Assembly: GCF_023283985.1 (NCBI RefSeq)
Contig: NZ_JAKIKU010000003.1
Location: 124,001 to 188,000, forward strand
Reading direction: 5' to 3'
Length of the DNA: 64,000 nt
From: Shewanella electrodiphila
GTDB lineage: Bacteria; Pseudomonadota; Gammaproteobacteria; Enterobacterales; Shewanellaceae
Within the stretch, counting starts at the first letter, position 1; the number at the start of each line of letters is the position of its first letter. The translations under genes and the position numbers were made by a program. Shown here one piece after another: positions 54,285 to 63,943 of the stretch. Under the pieces are notes generated by a model. That model was not told where the DNA came from and made no database searches. It saw only the letters and a list, made by a program, of their open reading frames with translations.

Positions 54285-55841
54285 ATGAAGACAGATAAGT
54301 TTAAAAAGTTGATTCCACTTATTTCTGCCACTACGCTGATATTGACATTCAGTGCATGCACCAATTCAGATAAAGAAATAACGGATAAGCCCCACCCCAA
54401 CGTAGTCATTTTTTATGTCGATGATTTAGGTTATGGAGACATAGGTGTAAACGGGGCTACGGGAGTCAACACTCCCAATATCGATGCTTTAGCACAAGGC
54501 GGAATTAACTTTACCGATGCTCACAGTTCTGCTGCTACATGCACACCCTCTAGGTATTCATTATTAACAGGCGAGCATGCCTTTCGTAAAAAGATTAAAG
54601 TGCTGAAAGGCGATGCTGCTTTACTGATTGATCCTGAACAACCGACTTTACCGAAGCTATTTAAACAGTCTGGTTATGAAACGGCAGTAATAGGTAAATG
54701 GCACTTAGGCTTAGGTGATGGTAAACAGCCATTAGATTGGAATAAAGCAATCAAACCAGGACCGTTAGAAATTGGTTTTGATTATAGCTATTTATTACCC
54801 GCAACAGGCGATCGCGTTCCCGCAGTGTATTTAGAAAATCATCATGTTGTTAATCTCGATAGCGCAGATCCCTTAACTGTCAGTTATAAAGAGAAAATTG
54901 GCCAGCGCCCTACCGGTTATGAAAACCCAGATTTACGAAGACAACCAGCAGATAAGCAACATAATGACACCATCATTAATGGCATAAGCCGAATTGGCCA
55001 CATGGCTGGCGGTAAAAAAGCTGAATGGCGTGATGAAGATTTTTATAAGGTGTTTACCAACAAAGCCAACAACTTTATCGCCACCAATAAAGATAAGCCA
55101 TTTTTCCTATTTTTCTCTTATCACGATATTCATGTACCACGCTTACCTAACAAAATGTTTAAAGGTAAAAGTACAATGGGTGTGCGAGGTGATGCCATTG
55201 TGCAAATGGATTGGATAACGGGACAAGTCGTTAAACAATTAGAAAAATCAGGTGTCATCAATGATACGATTATTATTTTCACCAGCGACAACGGCCCTGT
55301 ACTCACTGATGGTTACGATGATTTTGCCATTGAAAAATTAGGTAACCATCTGCCCGCAGGCCAATACCGAGGCGGAAAGTACAGCGCATTCGAAGGCGGC
55401 ACCAGAGTCCCTACCATCCTTCATTACCCCAATAAAGTGAGCACTGGTAGCAGTGACAGTTTAATGAGTCAAATCGATATCTATGCATCACTTGCAGCAC
55501 TATTAAATACTCCATTAGCAGACAATGAAGCCATAGACAGTGAAAACCATCTAGATGCCTGGTTTAACGCAAATAAGCAAGGCAGAACAGCATTAATAGA
55601 AGAGTCTTACTCCTTGTCACTTAGAGACAAGCAATGGAAATATATTAAGCCAAGTAAAAGTGCCCATAGTTGGATTAAAGACAATAAAAATATTGAAGGG
55701 GGTTTCACTTCAGAACCTCAGCTTTACTTCTTAAAAGATGATCCACAAGAGAAAAATAATCTTGCTGTCGCTTATCCTAAACTTGTTGAGAAATATCAAC
55801 ATCAACTAGACAAAGCGGTTTCAAAAACGGCAAGAGATTAA
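54285..55841 (+). CDS. S1-family sulfatase 6, lipoprotein
   Basis: A 518-residue sulfatase with lipobox TFSAC (lipid Cys25). Metal-binding VVIFYVDDLGYGDIGVNG, formylglycine site CTPSR (Cys86), GKWHLGLGDG and TSDNGPVL are intact. It resembles the arylsulfatase A/GALNS-like branch of S1 and sulfatase 1 in the large middle insert (FDYSYLLPATGDRVPAVYLE). It is a single gene driven from the region with phased repeats and ends at a hairpin shared with the Mo-enzyme gene. Confidence 0.93.
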   Translation: MKTDKFKKLIPLISATTLILTFSACTNSDKEITDKPHPNVVIFYVDDLGYGDIGVNGATGVNTPNIDALAQGGINFTDAHSSAATCTPSRYSLLTGEHAFRKKIKVLKGDAALLIDPEQPTLPKLFKQSGYETAVIGKWHLGLGDGKQPLDWNKAIKPGPLEIGFDYSYLLPATGDRVPAVYLENHHVVNLDSADPLTVSYKEKIGQRPTGYENPDLRRQPADKQHNDTIINGISRIGHMAGGKKAEWRDEDFYKVFTNKANNFIATNKDKPFFLFFSYHDIHVPRLPNKMFKGKSTMGVRGDAIVQMDWITGQVVKQLEKSGVINDTIIIFTSDNGPVLTDGYDDFAIEKLGNHLPAGQYRGGKYSAFEGGTRVPTILHYPNKVSTGSSDSLMSQIDIYASLAALLNTPLADNEAIDSENHLDAWFNANKQGRTALIEESYSLSLRDKQWKYIKPSKSAHSWIKDNKNIEGGFTSEPQLYFLKDDPQEKNNLAVAYPKLVEKYQHQLDKAVSKTARD

Positions 55842-55866
55842 TCAAATACAAATTCATCCAGTAGAA

Positions 55867-55902
55867 AAATCAGCCTCTTATTGTTAAATAGGTGGCTGAT
55901 TT
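55867..55902. terminator. Hairpin between convergent genes, probable bidirectional terminator
   Basis: AAATCAGCC (55867-55875) pairs with GGCTGATTT (55894-55902). A-run on the left and T-rich sequence on the right fit a bidirectional terminator for sulfatase 6 and the Mo-enzyme operon. Confidence 0.7.
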
Positions 55903-55928
55903 GTTCATTAATAAGTCGTTTTACCCTA

Positions 55929-58184
55929 TTAAACGCTAAACTGCTTATTTAATGGCAAGTCTCTGATCCGCCTACCTGTTGCAGCGTAAACGGCATTGGT
56001 AATGCTCGCCATGACAGGTGGAACGCCAGGCTCTCCAACACCACCAGGTAAACCATCACTCTCTATTATTGTGACCTCAATTTCTGGCGCCTGTGCCATT
56101 CGTGTCATAGGATAATCATGAAAATTTGATTGCTCCACTTGGCCATCTTTAATGCTGATGTTATTCATCAGCGCAATGCTCATACCAAAAATCATCGCAC
56201 CTTCCATTTGTGCTTCTACTCGGTCAAGGTTAACAATCTGACCCGCATCGGCTACGCAATACATTTTTTTTACTTGCAGATGATTATTAAGCACTTTCAC
56301 ATGACTAATAACAGCAACATAAGATAAAAAAGACCTATGCACCGCAAGCCCTAATCCTTCACCTTCTGGTACTTCCTTACCCCATCCCGCGTGTTGACAA
56401 GCTAACTCAATGACCTCTTTATAACGGTCGGTATTAATTGGGTGATCTTTTGCACTGGCACCATAATTACCATTTTTGAAACCACCACGGTTCAACGCAA
56501 CATTCTTATTGTCGCCTAATAGCTTGAACCAAAAGTCTTTTGCATCTAACCCTGCAGCGACTGCTAACTCATCAACAAAACTACTTTGTGCAAAACCATG
56601 GTGAATATTCGCCACTGAACGTAGCCAACCAATACGGACAAATGCTGGCGCATCAATATGTTCGCAACGAATATTTCGAACATCAAACGGTATGTCAGCA
56701 AAGCCACCTGCTAATTCAAATTTACCTTGAGATTGCGCTTTTTTCTTAAATGTCGATGCTATCGGCGGAAAACTTGTTCTTGATAACCAAGCTTGCACCT
56801 GGTTGTTATCGTCCAACGCTCCCTGATAATATTGAGCGCTGATAGCATGATAATAATCATTTTGAATGTCATCTTCTCGACTCCAAACTACCTTTACTGG
56901 CTGGCCTGCAGCTTTCGCTAATATCGCTGCTTCAACAAGGTAATCAGCCTTTGCTTTACGGCCAAATGCGCCACCGAGTAAAGTCACATTGACCAATACT
57001 TGGTCTTTATCGAGCCCTAATGCCTTAGCTACCGTGTCACGCGCACGTTGCGGCGACTGAGTACAGGCCCATAATTCACAACGACCATCACTATGGAACA
57101 TCGCAGTTGCTGCTGGCGGCTCCATTGGCGCATGAGCTAAATAAGGGACGGTATAAACAGCGTTGACTTGTTTTACATGTTGTTTAAACGCATTGCCAAT
57201 GTCACCTTCATCTCGACAAATTTTACCCGGTTGTTGCACTAATGATTGGCGCTTAGCTAAATATTCAGCAGATTGATGCGCTAGGTTTTTACCATAGTCC
57301 CAACTAATTTCCAGTTGTTCTCGACCTTTTATCGCACTGAAAGTATTGGTGGCTAGCACAGCAACACCTGCTAATGGGTGAAAGTTCACAGCCCCTGGCG
57401 TTAAGCCTATTTCAACAACCTGTTTAACCCCTTTAATTTTTCTCGTTAAACTTGCATCAAAGGATTTCACTTTGCCGCCAATAACAGGGCAACGCGAAAT
57501 ACTAGCAATAAGCATATTGGGTATTTGAATATCTTGCCCGAACGTAGTTGTGCCATTAATGATGTCTGGTAAGTCTATACTGGCTAGCTTTTTGCCAATG
57601 TAGTTAAATTCTGATTTATCTTTTAAACGCAGAGTATCAAGGGATGGAGGAGCCATCATTGAAGCGAGCTCTGCTAGTTGCCCATAGGATAAGCTTTTAC
57701 CGGTTATTTGATGACTGACCTGATGATTAAGTGCCAAGCACTCGTCAATCGAAACCTGCCAAAAATTGGCTGCAGCTTGCCTTAACATGTATCGAGCAGA
57801 AGCCCCAATTTGTCTTAGTTGTAAAAAAGCTTTACGAATAGATGAAGAACCATCGGTATTTTGGCTACCATAAGCATTATTCGCCATGCCTTGAACAACA
57901 TTCACTAATGACCAATCAGCCTCTAATTCATCAGCAATAATTTGTGGAATACTGGTACGGACTCCTTGTCCCATTTCAGAACGATGACAAATAATATCAA
58001 TGTGATTATTAGCATGAATAGTGATAAATACATTCAACGCATTATGTTTCGCGGTGTCAGCCATAGCGATATGACCAAAGGGTAAAGTAGTGGCTAAAAC
58101 AAAACTACCAGAAGCCAGGCCTAAGCCTTTTAAAAATGAACGGCGACTGACATTTTCAATGATGGGTTTATCTATAACATCCAT
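55929..58184 (-). CDS. Tat-exported molybdenum hydroxylase large subunit (isoquinoline 1-oxidoreductase / aldehyde dehydrogenase type)
   Basis: A 751-residue xanthine-oxidase-family Mo subunit. A twin-arginine signal (SRRSFLKGLGLASGSFV, residues ~14-30) shows folded export to the periplasm. Cofactor motifs seen are GRKAKADYLVEAA and the end motif GGVGEPGVPP with the conserved catalytic Glu. It belongs to the single-chain IorB-like group that works with a separate 2Fe-2S subunit, here encoded upstream and overlapping by one base (TAATG). It would oxidise an aldehyde or N-heterocycle with water; an aldehyde sugar from the polysaccharide is an attractive but unproven substrate. Confidence 0.9.
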   Translation of the reverse strand: MDVIDKPIIENVSRRSFLKGLGLASGSFVLATTLPFGHIAMADTAKHNALNVFITIHANNHIDIICHRSEMGQGVRTSIPQIIADELEADWSLVNVVQGMANNAYGSQNTDGSSSIRKAFLQLRQIGASARYMLRQAAANFWQVSIDECLALNHQVSHQITGKSLSYGQLAELASMMAPPSLDTLRLKDKSEFNYIGKKLASIDLPDIINGTTTFGQDIQIPNMLIASISRCPVIGGKVKSFDASLTRKIKGVKQVVEIGLTPGAVNFHPLAGVAVLATNTFSAIKGREQLEISWDYGKNLAHQSAEYLAKRQSLVQQPGKICRDEGDIGNAFKQHVKQVNAVYTVPYLAHAPMEPPAATAMFHSDGRCELWACTQSPQRARDTVAKALGLDKDQVLVNVTLLGGAFGRKAKADYLVEAAILAKAAGQPVKVVWSREDDIQNDYYHAISAQYYQGALDDNNQVQAWLSRTSFPPIASTFKKKAQSQGKFELAGGFADIPFDVRNIRCEHIDAPAFVRIGWLRSVANIHHGFAQSSFVDELAVAAGLDAKDFWFKLLGDNKNVALNRGGFKNGNYGASAKDHPINTDRYKEVIELACQHAGWGKEVPEGEGLGLAVHRSFLSYVAVISHVKVLNNHLQVKKMYCVADAGQIVNLDRVEAQMEGAMIFGMSIALMNNISIKDGQVEQSNFHDYPMTRMAQAPEIEVTIIESDGLPGGVGEPGVPPVMASITNAVYAATGRRIRDLPLNKQFSV

Positions 58185-58660
58185 TACTTTTCTCCTACAT
58201 CGTTCGAAGCTGTTTTGATAGCAGACTTAATACGTTTATATGTGCCGCAGCGACAAAGGTTGCCAGACATTGCAATGTTAATCTCCTCATCATTAGGACT
58301 TTTATTGTTGCCAATTAAGGCAATTGCCGACATTATCTGTCCTGATTGGCAATAACCACATTGAGGCACATTTTCAGTTATCCAAGCTTGCTTTACAGCT
58401 ATCGCAGTTGACGCATTTGATAAGTTATTCTCTACGCCTTCAATCGTGGTAATTTTCGCTGTCGTAATGGCAGAAATAGGAAGTGAACAGGAACGCACTG
58501 GTTTTCCATTTAAATGTACAGTACAAGCACCACAAAGCCCCTTGCCACAACCAAACTTAGTACCAGTCATATGTAGAACATCACGTAATACCCATAACAA
58601 CGGAGTATCGGCCTCAACATCTACCTGATGTTGTTGATCATTAATATCAATAGTTAACAT
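58184..58660 (-). CDS. Molybdenum hydroxylase 2Fe-2S small subunit
   Basis: A 158-residue protein with two [2Fe-2S] domains: plant-type ligands in GCGKGLCGACTVHLNGKPVRSC (~residues 38-60) and the C-terminal four-helix type in CGYCQSGQ and CRCGTY (~residues 100-142). It passes electrons from the Mo subunit to a cytochrome c. It has no own signal and rides out with the Tat-exported large subunit. The ATG 58660 is preferred over GTG 58666 because AAGG lies 5 bases before it. Gene order small-then-large with a 1-base overlap is typical. Confidence 0.93.
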   Translation of the reverse strand: MLTIDINDQQHQVDVEADTPLLWVLRDVLHMTGTKFGCGKGLCGACTVHLNGKPVRSCSLPISAITTAKITTIEGVENNLSNASTAIAVKQAWITENVPQCGYCQSGQIMSAIALIGNNKSPNDEEINIAMSGNLCRCGTYKRIKSAIKTASNDVGEK

Positions 58661-58666
58661 GCTCAC

Positions 58667-59199
58667 CTTCTAGAAATAAAATGCTAAGGGCTGTTCTTAT
58701 GTGTTATTTCATGACGTTATAAACGTCTTTTCAATAAAATGACTGCCCATAAAAAAGTCATCTAAATACACTATTTTGACTCAGCTAAAAAAATGCTAGA
58801 ACAGCAATCTATGATCAAGCCTAGTGTCTACTGAGACGCATAATGAAAGAATTTAGATCAAGTAATAATCAATCACATACATTCATTTGCATTCATATAC
58901 AATAACCACTACTTAAATATGAATCAACAACCTCGTCATTAACACTGACGAAAAATCAAATACCTTTAGTAACTTCAGTAATGGATAAAGACTCATGAGC
59001 TATGACTAATGAACCATGACTATTGAGTCAAGGGTGTTGATGGGTACAGGTTATAAACGAAAAAAAGGAGCAACAAGTGCTCCTCTACTTATCATGACTG
59101 GATTGATTTATTGAAGGGACTAAAAAGTGGCAGCCTCAATTGATTAAGCTACAGTCACTTACTTATTTACTGCTAATGCACTTTTTGACTCAATAACAA
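58667..59199. other. Intergenic region between Mo-enzyme operon and beta-helix gene 2
   Basis: 533 bp. It holds the Mo-operon promoter near 58700 and the terminator of the beta-helix gene (59061-59084). No gene, RNA or strong operator was seen; a loose repeat of ATGACTAATGA / ATGACTATTGA at about 59000-59025 is probably chance. Confidence 0.5.
59061..59084 (-). terminator. Intrinsic terminator of beta-helix gene 2
   Basis: A 7-bp stem (AGGAGCA 59066-59072 / TGCTCCT 59078-59084) with a 5-base loop; on the minus strand it is followed by six T residues. It lies ~115 bp past the stop. Confidence 0.8.
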
Positions 59200-60648
59200 T
59201 TAGCTACCAATTACAATTGGTTTTGCTATTTTGCATGCAGGTAATTCGAAATCAACTTTTGCAATGCTGACATTACTGTCGATGATGCCCTGCCCAGCTA
59301 CAATGCTCACATTGCATGTACCTTCGTCATGACCACCAAAGCTAATTTTCTTAGTCGCGTTATTACCTCCCTTAAAGGCATTTAGATTAACGGTACTATT
59401 TTTTTCTATACCTATTTGAATATTTTCACCTTCGTGAACTTGGAGATACTTAGAAATTTTTGAAGAAGAGTTAAAGGTATTACCCGCGATATAAATATCT
59501 CGAGGGCCATACGCATGTACATCGCGTTTACAGTTTTTATTGGTGTCTCCAGAAGCCGCGCAACTGGTGTCAGCACGCCTTTCATTACTTCCTTCGTAAT
59601 AATACGTCCAGTTTTTATAAGTATCACTCGCCAGTTTTTGTGAGACTCGCTTATGACCCTCTGTGCCAGCAAAAGAAATATAAGGATATGCTTTAGATAC
59701 GCTATCACTCATATCAAAAGTATTATTGTAAATTTTTACATTTTTTGTAAATTGCTCGAAATGAAGCGAATTTGAACCTGATGCGGCATTATCAGTCATC
59801 CCCGCAAAGGTATTTCCTGAAATTTTAAACCCTTTAGCTTGAACACCGGCAATATGAAATTTAGTCGTTTTTTCAAAAGTATTATTTCGAAAAACAGAAT
59901 CGCTCATATCAACAGATTCGGTATAACGGCGACCCACTTTTTTCCCATCAACAATTGATTCATTTCTTCTATCATTGCCAGCATCAAGGGTAATACCCAC
60001 TGAATAGCCTTGCTTGAATAGGCTATGCTCCACAAGCACTTTGTCAATAGAGGTGACTAAAATACCATTGCGTTTTTCTGTATTCCGATTCAACAAGTTA
60101 ATCACGATGCCATTGATATCGACAAATTCACAATGGGAAACATGCAAGCCATCAAGTCCATACCCCACTGCACCGCTGATACCAAACTGTTCAGATTTTT
60201 TAAATAAAACCCGTTCAAACCTGTGGCCCTTGGTTTTATTAAATTTAAAAATCGGCTCACCAAACTGTTTTAAATTATTATTTGCGTTTAAGGTCATGTC
60301 TTTTACCGAGATACTTTCACCTTGTGCATCAATAAGTGCTTTATCAAGCTGATTAAGTTTAAGTACTGTCCTTGTCTTACCATCACCTATCAATTTCAAG
60401 TTGTCATTAGTGATGACCAATCGTTTTGAAAGTACATAAGTTCCTGATGGAAATATAATTTTAGTTGTCACACCATCGGTTGCCCATGTCTGGATCTCAT
60501 CAGCATTGTCAATATTGGCAGTTCGTTCTTTAGCAAAAGTTGCCGAGCTAATCACAGTTAATAGCACTGTACCGATCACAACCCGTAATGCTCTCAACTT
60601 ATCACTCTGATAAGAACCTTGATTGTTGATATTTCTATTTCTAAACAT
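59200..60648 (-). CDS. Secreted right-handed beta-helix protein 2
   Basis: A 482-residue exported protein (start ATG 60648 with GGGGA; long signal ending FAKERTA near residue 43). The N-terminus looks like a pectate_lyase_3 beta-helix start (TTKIIFPSGTYVLSKRLVI). Motifs shared with the paralogues are FNRNTEKR-type LLNRNTEKR, AGNDRR, GRRYTESVDMS, KFHIAGVQA, NSLHFEQFT, NCKRDVHAYGPR and GHDEGTC. Four Cys (in SCAASG, NCKRD, EGTC, PACK) are kept in all three paralogues and probably form disulfides. Likely a secreted polysaccharide lyase or hydrolase; no known family signature was recognised. Confidence 0.78.
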   Translation of the reverse strand: MFRNRNINNQGSYQSDKLRALRVVIGTVLLTVISSATFAKERTANIDNADEIQTWATDGVTTKIIFPSGTYVLSKRLVITNDNLKLIGDGKTRTVLKLNQLDKALIDAQGESISVKDMTLNANNNLKQFGEPIFKFNKTKGHRFERVLFKKSEQFGISGAVGYGLDGLHVSHCEFVDINGIVINLLNRNTEKRNGILVTSIDKVLVEHSLFKQGYSVGITLDAGNDRRNESIVDGKKVGRRYTESVDMSDSVFRNNTFEKTTKFHIAGVQAKGFKISGNTFAGMTDNAASGSNSLHFEQFTKNVKIYNNTFDMSDSVSKAYPYISFAGTEGHKRVSQKLASDTYKNWTYYYEGSNERRADTSCAASGDTNKNCKRDVHAYGPRDIYIAGNTFNSSSKISKYLQVHEGENIQIGIEKNSTVNLNAFKGGNNATKKISFGGHDEGTCNVSIVAGQGIIDSNVSIAKVDFELPACKIAKPIVIGS

Positions 60649-61071
60649 AATTTCCCCATACGTAATTATTTTTACATTGATTTTTATATTTGATTTACTT
60701 TTTTTACACTGAAACAACCTAACAAGAGGAAAGTGATTTGTAAACCCAATCGATTACTTTTAAGGCTAAAATGGTTAATTCTGGCTCAAAAAGCAGACAG
60801 AATAGTACAATAGAGGTTTTATTTGGTTTAATATAAATTAATGACTATCTACAAATTGATTTGGAGGGGTTAACTTAGCGACTGAATTTTATAAAATGAC
60901 AGCTATAACTTTATAAAACTACTCAGGAATAAAAATATAGTCATAAAAAAAGAACCACTATAAAGGTTGGGGCCTTTATAATGGTTCTATGCAAAAGTTA
61001 TCATATTGAACTATGATTTACGCATGTAAAAGTTGGAATGTATTACTTTTAAAATTTACAGATAATAATTA
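60649..61071. other. Intergenic region between beta-helix genes 2 and 3
   Basis: 423 bp, AT-rich. It holds the terminator of gene 3 (60945-60988) and the promoter of gene 2; a long leader is likely. No other element was identified. Confidence 0.5.
60945..60988 (-). terminator. Intrinsic terminator of beta-helix gene 3
   Basis: A 16-bp stem with one mismatch (60951-60966 / 60973-60988), TTGGGG loop, followed on the minus strand by six T residues, ~85 bp past the stop. Confidence 0.88.
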
Positions 61072-62514
61072 TCATTGAATCACGATTGGTTTATTCATTG
61101 AGCATGCCGGTTTATCAAAATCAACTCTAGGAATTGAAACATTACTTTTTGAAATTTGTTGATTTGGGAGAATTAACACATCGCAAGTTCCTTCATCGTG
61201 GCCTATCAAGTTAATCTTTCTCGTTTTATTATCGCCGCCTAAAAATGAATTCAAACTAACTCGGCCATCTTTTCTGGTGCCAATTTGAATATTTTCACCT
61301 TCTTTAATTAATAGATAACTTGATATTTTTGATGAGGCATTAAACGTATTGCCAGCAAGGTAAACATTCCTAACCCCGTATACATGTACATCTCGCTTAC
61401 AAGATATATCAGTATGCCCATGAGCAGCACATTTTACATTTGCACGCCTTTCTGGACCGCCTTCATAAAAGTAGGTCCATTCTTTATAAGTGTCGCTACT
61501 TCTTTTCTGTGACACACGTACATGGCCTTCGGTGCCAGCGATTGAAATATATGGAAAACGCTTAGGCACTGTATCTGCCATATAGAAGGTGTTGTCGTAA
61601 AACTCTAAATCTCTAGAAAACTGTTCAAAATGAATAGCATTAGCACCAGGCTCAGCATCATCTGTCATACCTTCGAATACATTACGCTCCATTATAATAC
61701 CCGTAGCCTGAACACCTGCTATGTGGAATTTCTTTGTCTTTTCAAATATATTATCGCGAATAATACTGCTATTCATATCAACTGACTCGGTATAACGTCG
61801 ACCAACTTTTTTGCCGTTAACCACAGATTCATTTCGTCTATCATTTCCTGAATCCATGGTCACGCCAATAAAATAGCCTTTTCTGAAAACACTATTCTCT
61901 ACAATAATCTGATCGATGGATGTTATTAACTCACCACGTTTCTCGGTATTTCGGTTAAAAATATGAATTGCATACTTATTGATATCTACAAATTCACAAT
62001 GAGACACAAATAACCCATCAAGTGCCCAACCAGAAATTGGGAGAATGGCACCTTTAGTGCTACGTTTGAATATTACTCGTTCGAATCGATGCCCTTTACT
62101 CTTATTAAACCTAAAGATTGTATCGTAATACCCTTGTTGTTGATTGTTTCCATCTAAAGTTAAGTCTGAAATTATTGCATTATTGCCAATGGCTTCAATT
62201 AACATTGGCTTATGGTTAACCAGGGTTAAAATAGTGTGGTTTTTGCCACTACCCAATAAGTTAAGGTTGTCATTTTCAATAACAAGCGGTTCACTAAATC
62301 GATAATCACCAGCAGGAAATATTATTTTAGTAGTCACGCCATCTTTGGCCCACTTAATAATTTGACTGACATTATTTTCATCCGCTGTACGTTCTTTAGC
62401 AAGCGTAGTAAAACTACATAATACTGCTACACAACATCCAATTAAGACGATAAAACGTATAAATGCTGTAAATGGTCTATCAACATAGAGGTTGTGATTG
62501 TGATCTAAGTACAT
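61072..62514 (-). CDS. Secreted right-handed beta-helix protein 3
   Basis: A 480-residue exported protein (start ATG 62514 with AAAGGGAG; long signal ending LAKERTA). It aligns with beta-helix protein 2 over its full length and with residues ~25-475 of the modular protein at 22438. Conserved text: FNRNTEKR, SGNDRR, GRRYTESVDMN, KFHIAGVQA, NAIHFEQFS, CKRDVHVYG and GHDEGTCDV. Arg, His and Glu in these strips line up as candidate catalytic residues. Each of the two genes has its own terminator, so they are separate units. Function by position: depolymerase of the locus. Confidence 0.78.
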   Translation of the reverse strand: MYLDHNHNLYVDRPFTAFIRFIVLIGCCVAVLCSFTTLAKERTADENNVSQIIKWAKDGVTTKIIFPAGDYRFSEPLVIENDNLNLLGSGKNHTILTLVNHKPMLIEAIGNNAIISDLTLDGNNQQQGYYDTIFRFNKSKGHRFERVIFKRSTKGAILPISGWALDGLFVSHCEFVDINKYAIHIFNRNTEKRGELITSIDQIIVENSVFRKGYFIGVTMDSGNDRRNESVVNGKKVGRRYTESVDMNSSIIRDNIFEKTKKFHIAGVQATGIIMERNVFEGMTDDAEPGANAIHFEQFSRDLEFYDNTFYMADTVPKRFPYISIAGTEGHVRVSQKRSSDTYKEWTYFYEGGPERRANVKCAAHGHTDISCKRDVHVYGVRNVYLAGNTFNASSKISSYLLIKEGENIQIGTRKDGRVSLNSFLGGDNKTRKINLIGHDEGTCDVLILPNQQISKSNVSIPRVDFDKPACSMNKPIVIQ

Positions 62515-62710
62515 GAGCACTCCCTTTAATTTATTACTTACATATGATTTCAATTATTTATATACAAACAAGAATACCATATCTGTAAAAAATGTGACTA
62601 GTTTTACATGAATTTACACTTCATATAAAGCATCGCCATAGTGACCTTTTATGAGCAAGTTCATCACATCAAACCCACTATAAAATTACAGAGCCAACAA
62701 GAAAAAACAT

Positions 62711-63943
62711 TCAATCAGCAATAACTAAAAATTGCCCAATTTGAAACGCTTTATTGTCAGCCAGTTTGATGACTTTGACCGTTGTTTTATGTTTTCCATC
62801 TTCAACTTCTGCTAAGTATTTGTATTTCTCCTGGCTTTTACCACTCCTAGAGCGCATGTCTACAAGTTTAGCTTTACCGCCGTCAGTAGAGACTTCCAGT
62901 AAAACATCACCTTTACCTTCTAATAATGCCGTAAAACCTAATAAGAAACCTTCCCATTCAAAGGTAAAGCTTTCACCAACTGTGCTTGTGGTCATTGCTT
63001 GGTCAAAGATGACTTTACTGCCTCGATTTTCATCTGCTAAATCAGCATCGATATCAATCCCTGTTAATGGCACGCTGTGCCAATTATTAGAATAAATGGC
63101 CTTATTTACAGGTACCATAGAAGCGTTAGAGAAGATGCGTTGTTGAGATGGTTCAGGAATAGAATTGGTACCCGCTACGCCGTGGCTTTCTATACTTTTA
63201 AGTGAGCGAGCAAGTACAGATTGATAAATATCATGCCCAGATTCTACTGGATGAACGCCGTCTTTAGAGAATATTATTTTACCTTTGGTTGGGCTATCGC
63301 CCTTTTTAAATACCAGTTGGTTTCCTTCTAATAAATTTACCACTTCTAGGCCAAAATCGATTGAGGTAATACCATAATGGTTAGCAACTGCCTCAATATG
63401 CTTACCTGCTTGTGTTTGGTTTCCTTTGGCAATATCTTCGATCATCCAATGGCTTATGGTGTAAACAATACAAATTTCCGCCTGTGGATTGTGTTTCCAT
63501 ATCTGAGGGATTAAACCCTCGATTGCCCTCCCCTGATAAACTCCGCCATTGTTTACTCTATATTCAATAAAAACCATATCTGGGTTATGTTTGAGTAAAT
63601 GCTCACCCATTCTTGCGGCACCATAATCTGGACCCGTTCCGCCAATGGCGGCATTAACCTGACTGATATTGGCTTGGGGATATTCACTTTGAAGCCATGC
63701 AATAGACTTATCACGCCACATACCACCATTAGTAATACTGCCGCCAATGTAGCCTACTTTTACATCTTCACCTGCATGTAATTTCTTGAAAAAATTTGGT
63801 AAGCCTTCTCGTACTCGAAGTTCAGAGGTTTTGTTGGCATCAAAGGTATAACTCTTATCTTGAGTGTGGCTTTCCGCTTTAACCACATGTAGGTTAAGTA
63901 GTAAAAAGCATAACAGCCCAAGTGTCATTTTATGTATATTCAT
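62711..63943 (-). CDS. Exported SGNH/GDSL hydrolase with C-terminal beta-sandwich
   Basis: A 410-residue protein; the ATG at 63943 starts a clear signal peptide (MTLGLLCFLLLNLHVVKA), so the gene is complete although its frame stays open to the window edge. SGNH blocks are visible: catalytic Ser in GYIGGSITNGG, Gly in AIGGTGPDYG, Asn in EYRVNNGG, and Asp/His in KDGVHPVESGH. It would remove acyl (for example acetyl) groups from a polysaccharide. Residues ~290-410 look like a beta-sandwich module. It lies upstream of the beta-helix genes on the same strand and fits the same locus. Confidence 0.88.
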   Translation of the reverse strand: MNIHKMTLGLLCFLLLNLHVVKAESHTQDKSYTFDANKTSELRVREGLPNFFKKLHAGEDVKVGYIGGSITNGGMWRDKSIAWLQSEYPQANISQVNAAIGGTGPDYGAARMGEHLLKHNPDMVFIEYRVNNGGVYQGRAIEGLIPQIWKHNPQAEICIVYTISHWMIEDIAKGNQTQAGKHIEAVANHYGITSIDFGLEVVNLLEGNQLVFKKGDSPTKGKIIFSKDGVHPVESGHDIYQSVLARSLKSIESHGVAGTNSIPEPSQQRIFSNASMVPVNKAIYSNNWHSVPLTGIDIDADLADENRGSKVIFDQAMTTSTVGESFTFEWEGFLLGFTALLEGKGDVLLEVSTDGGKAKLVDMRSRSGKSQEKYKYLAEVEDGKHKTTVKVIKLADNKAFQIGQFLVIAD

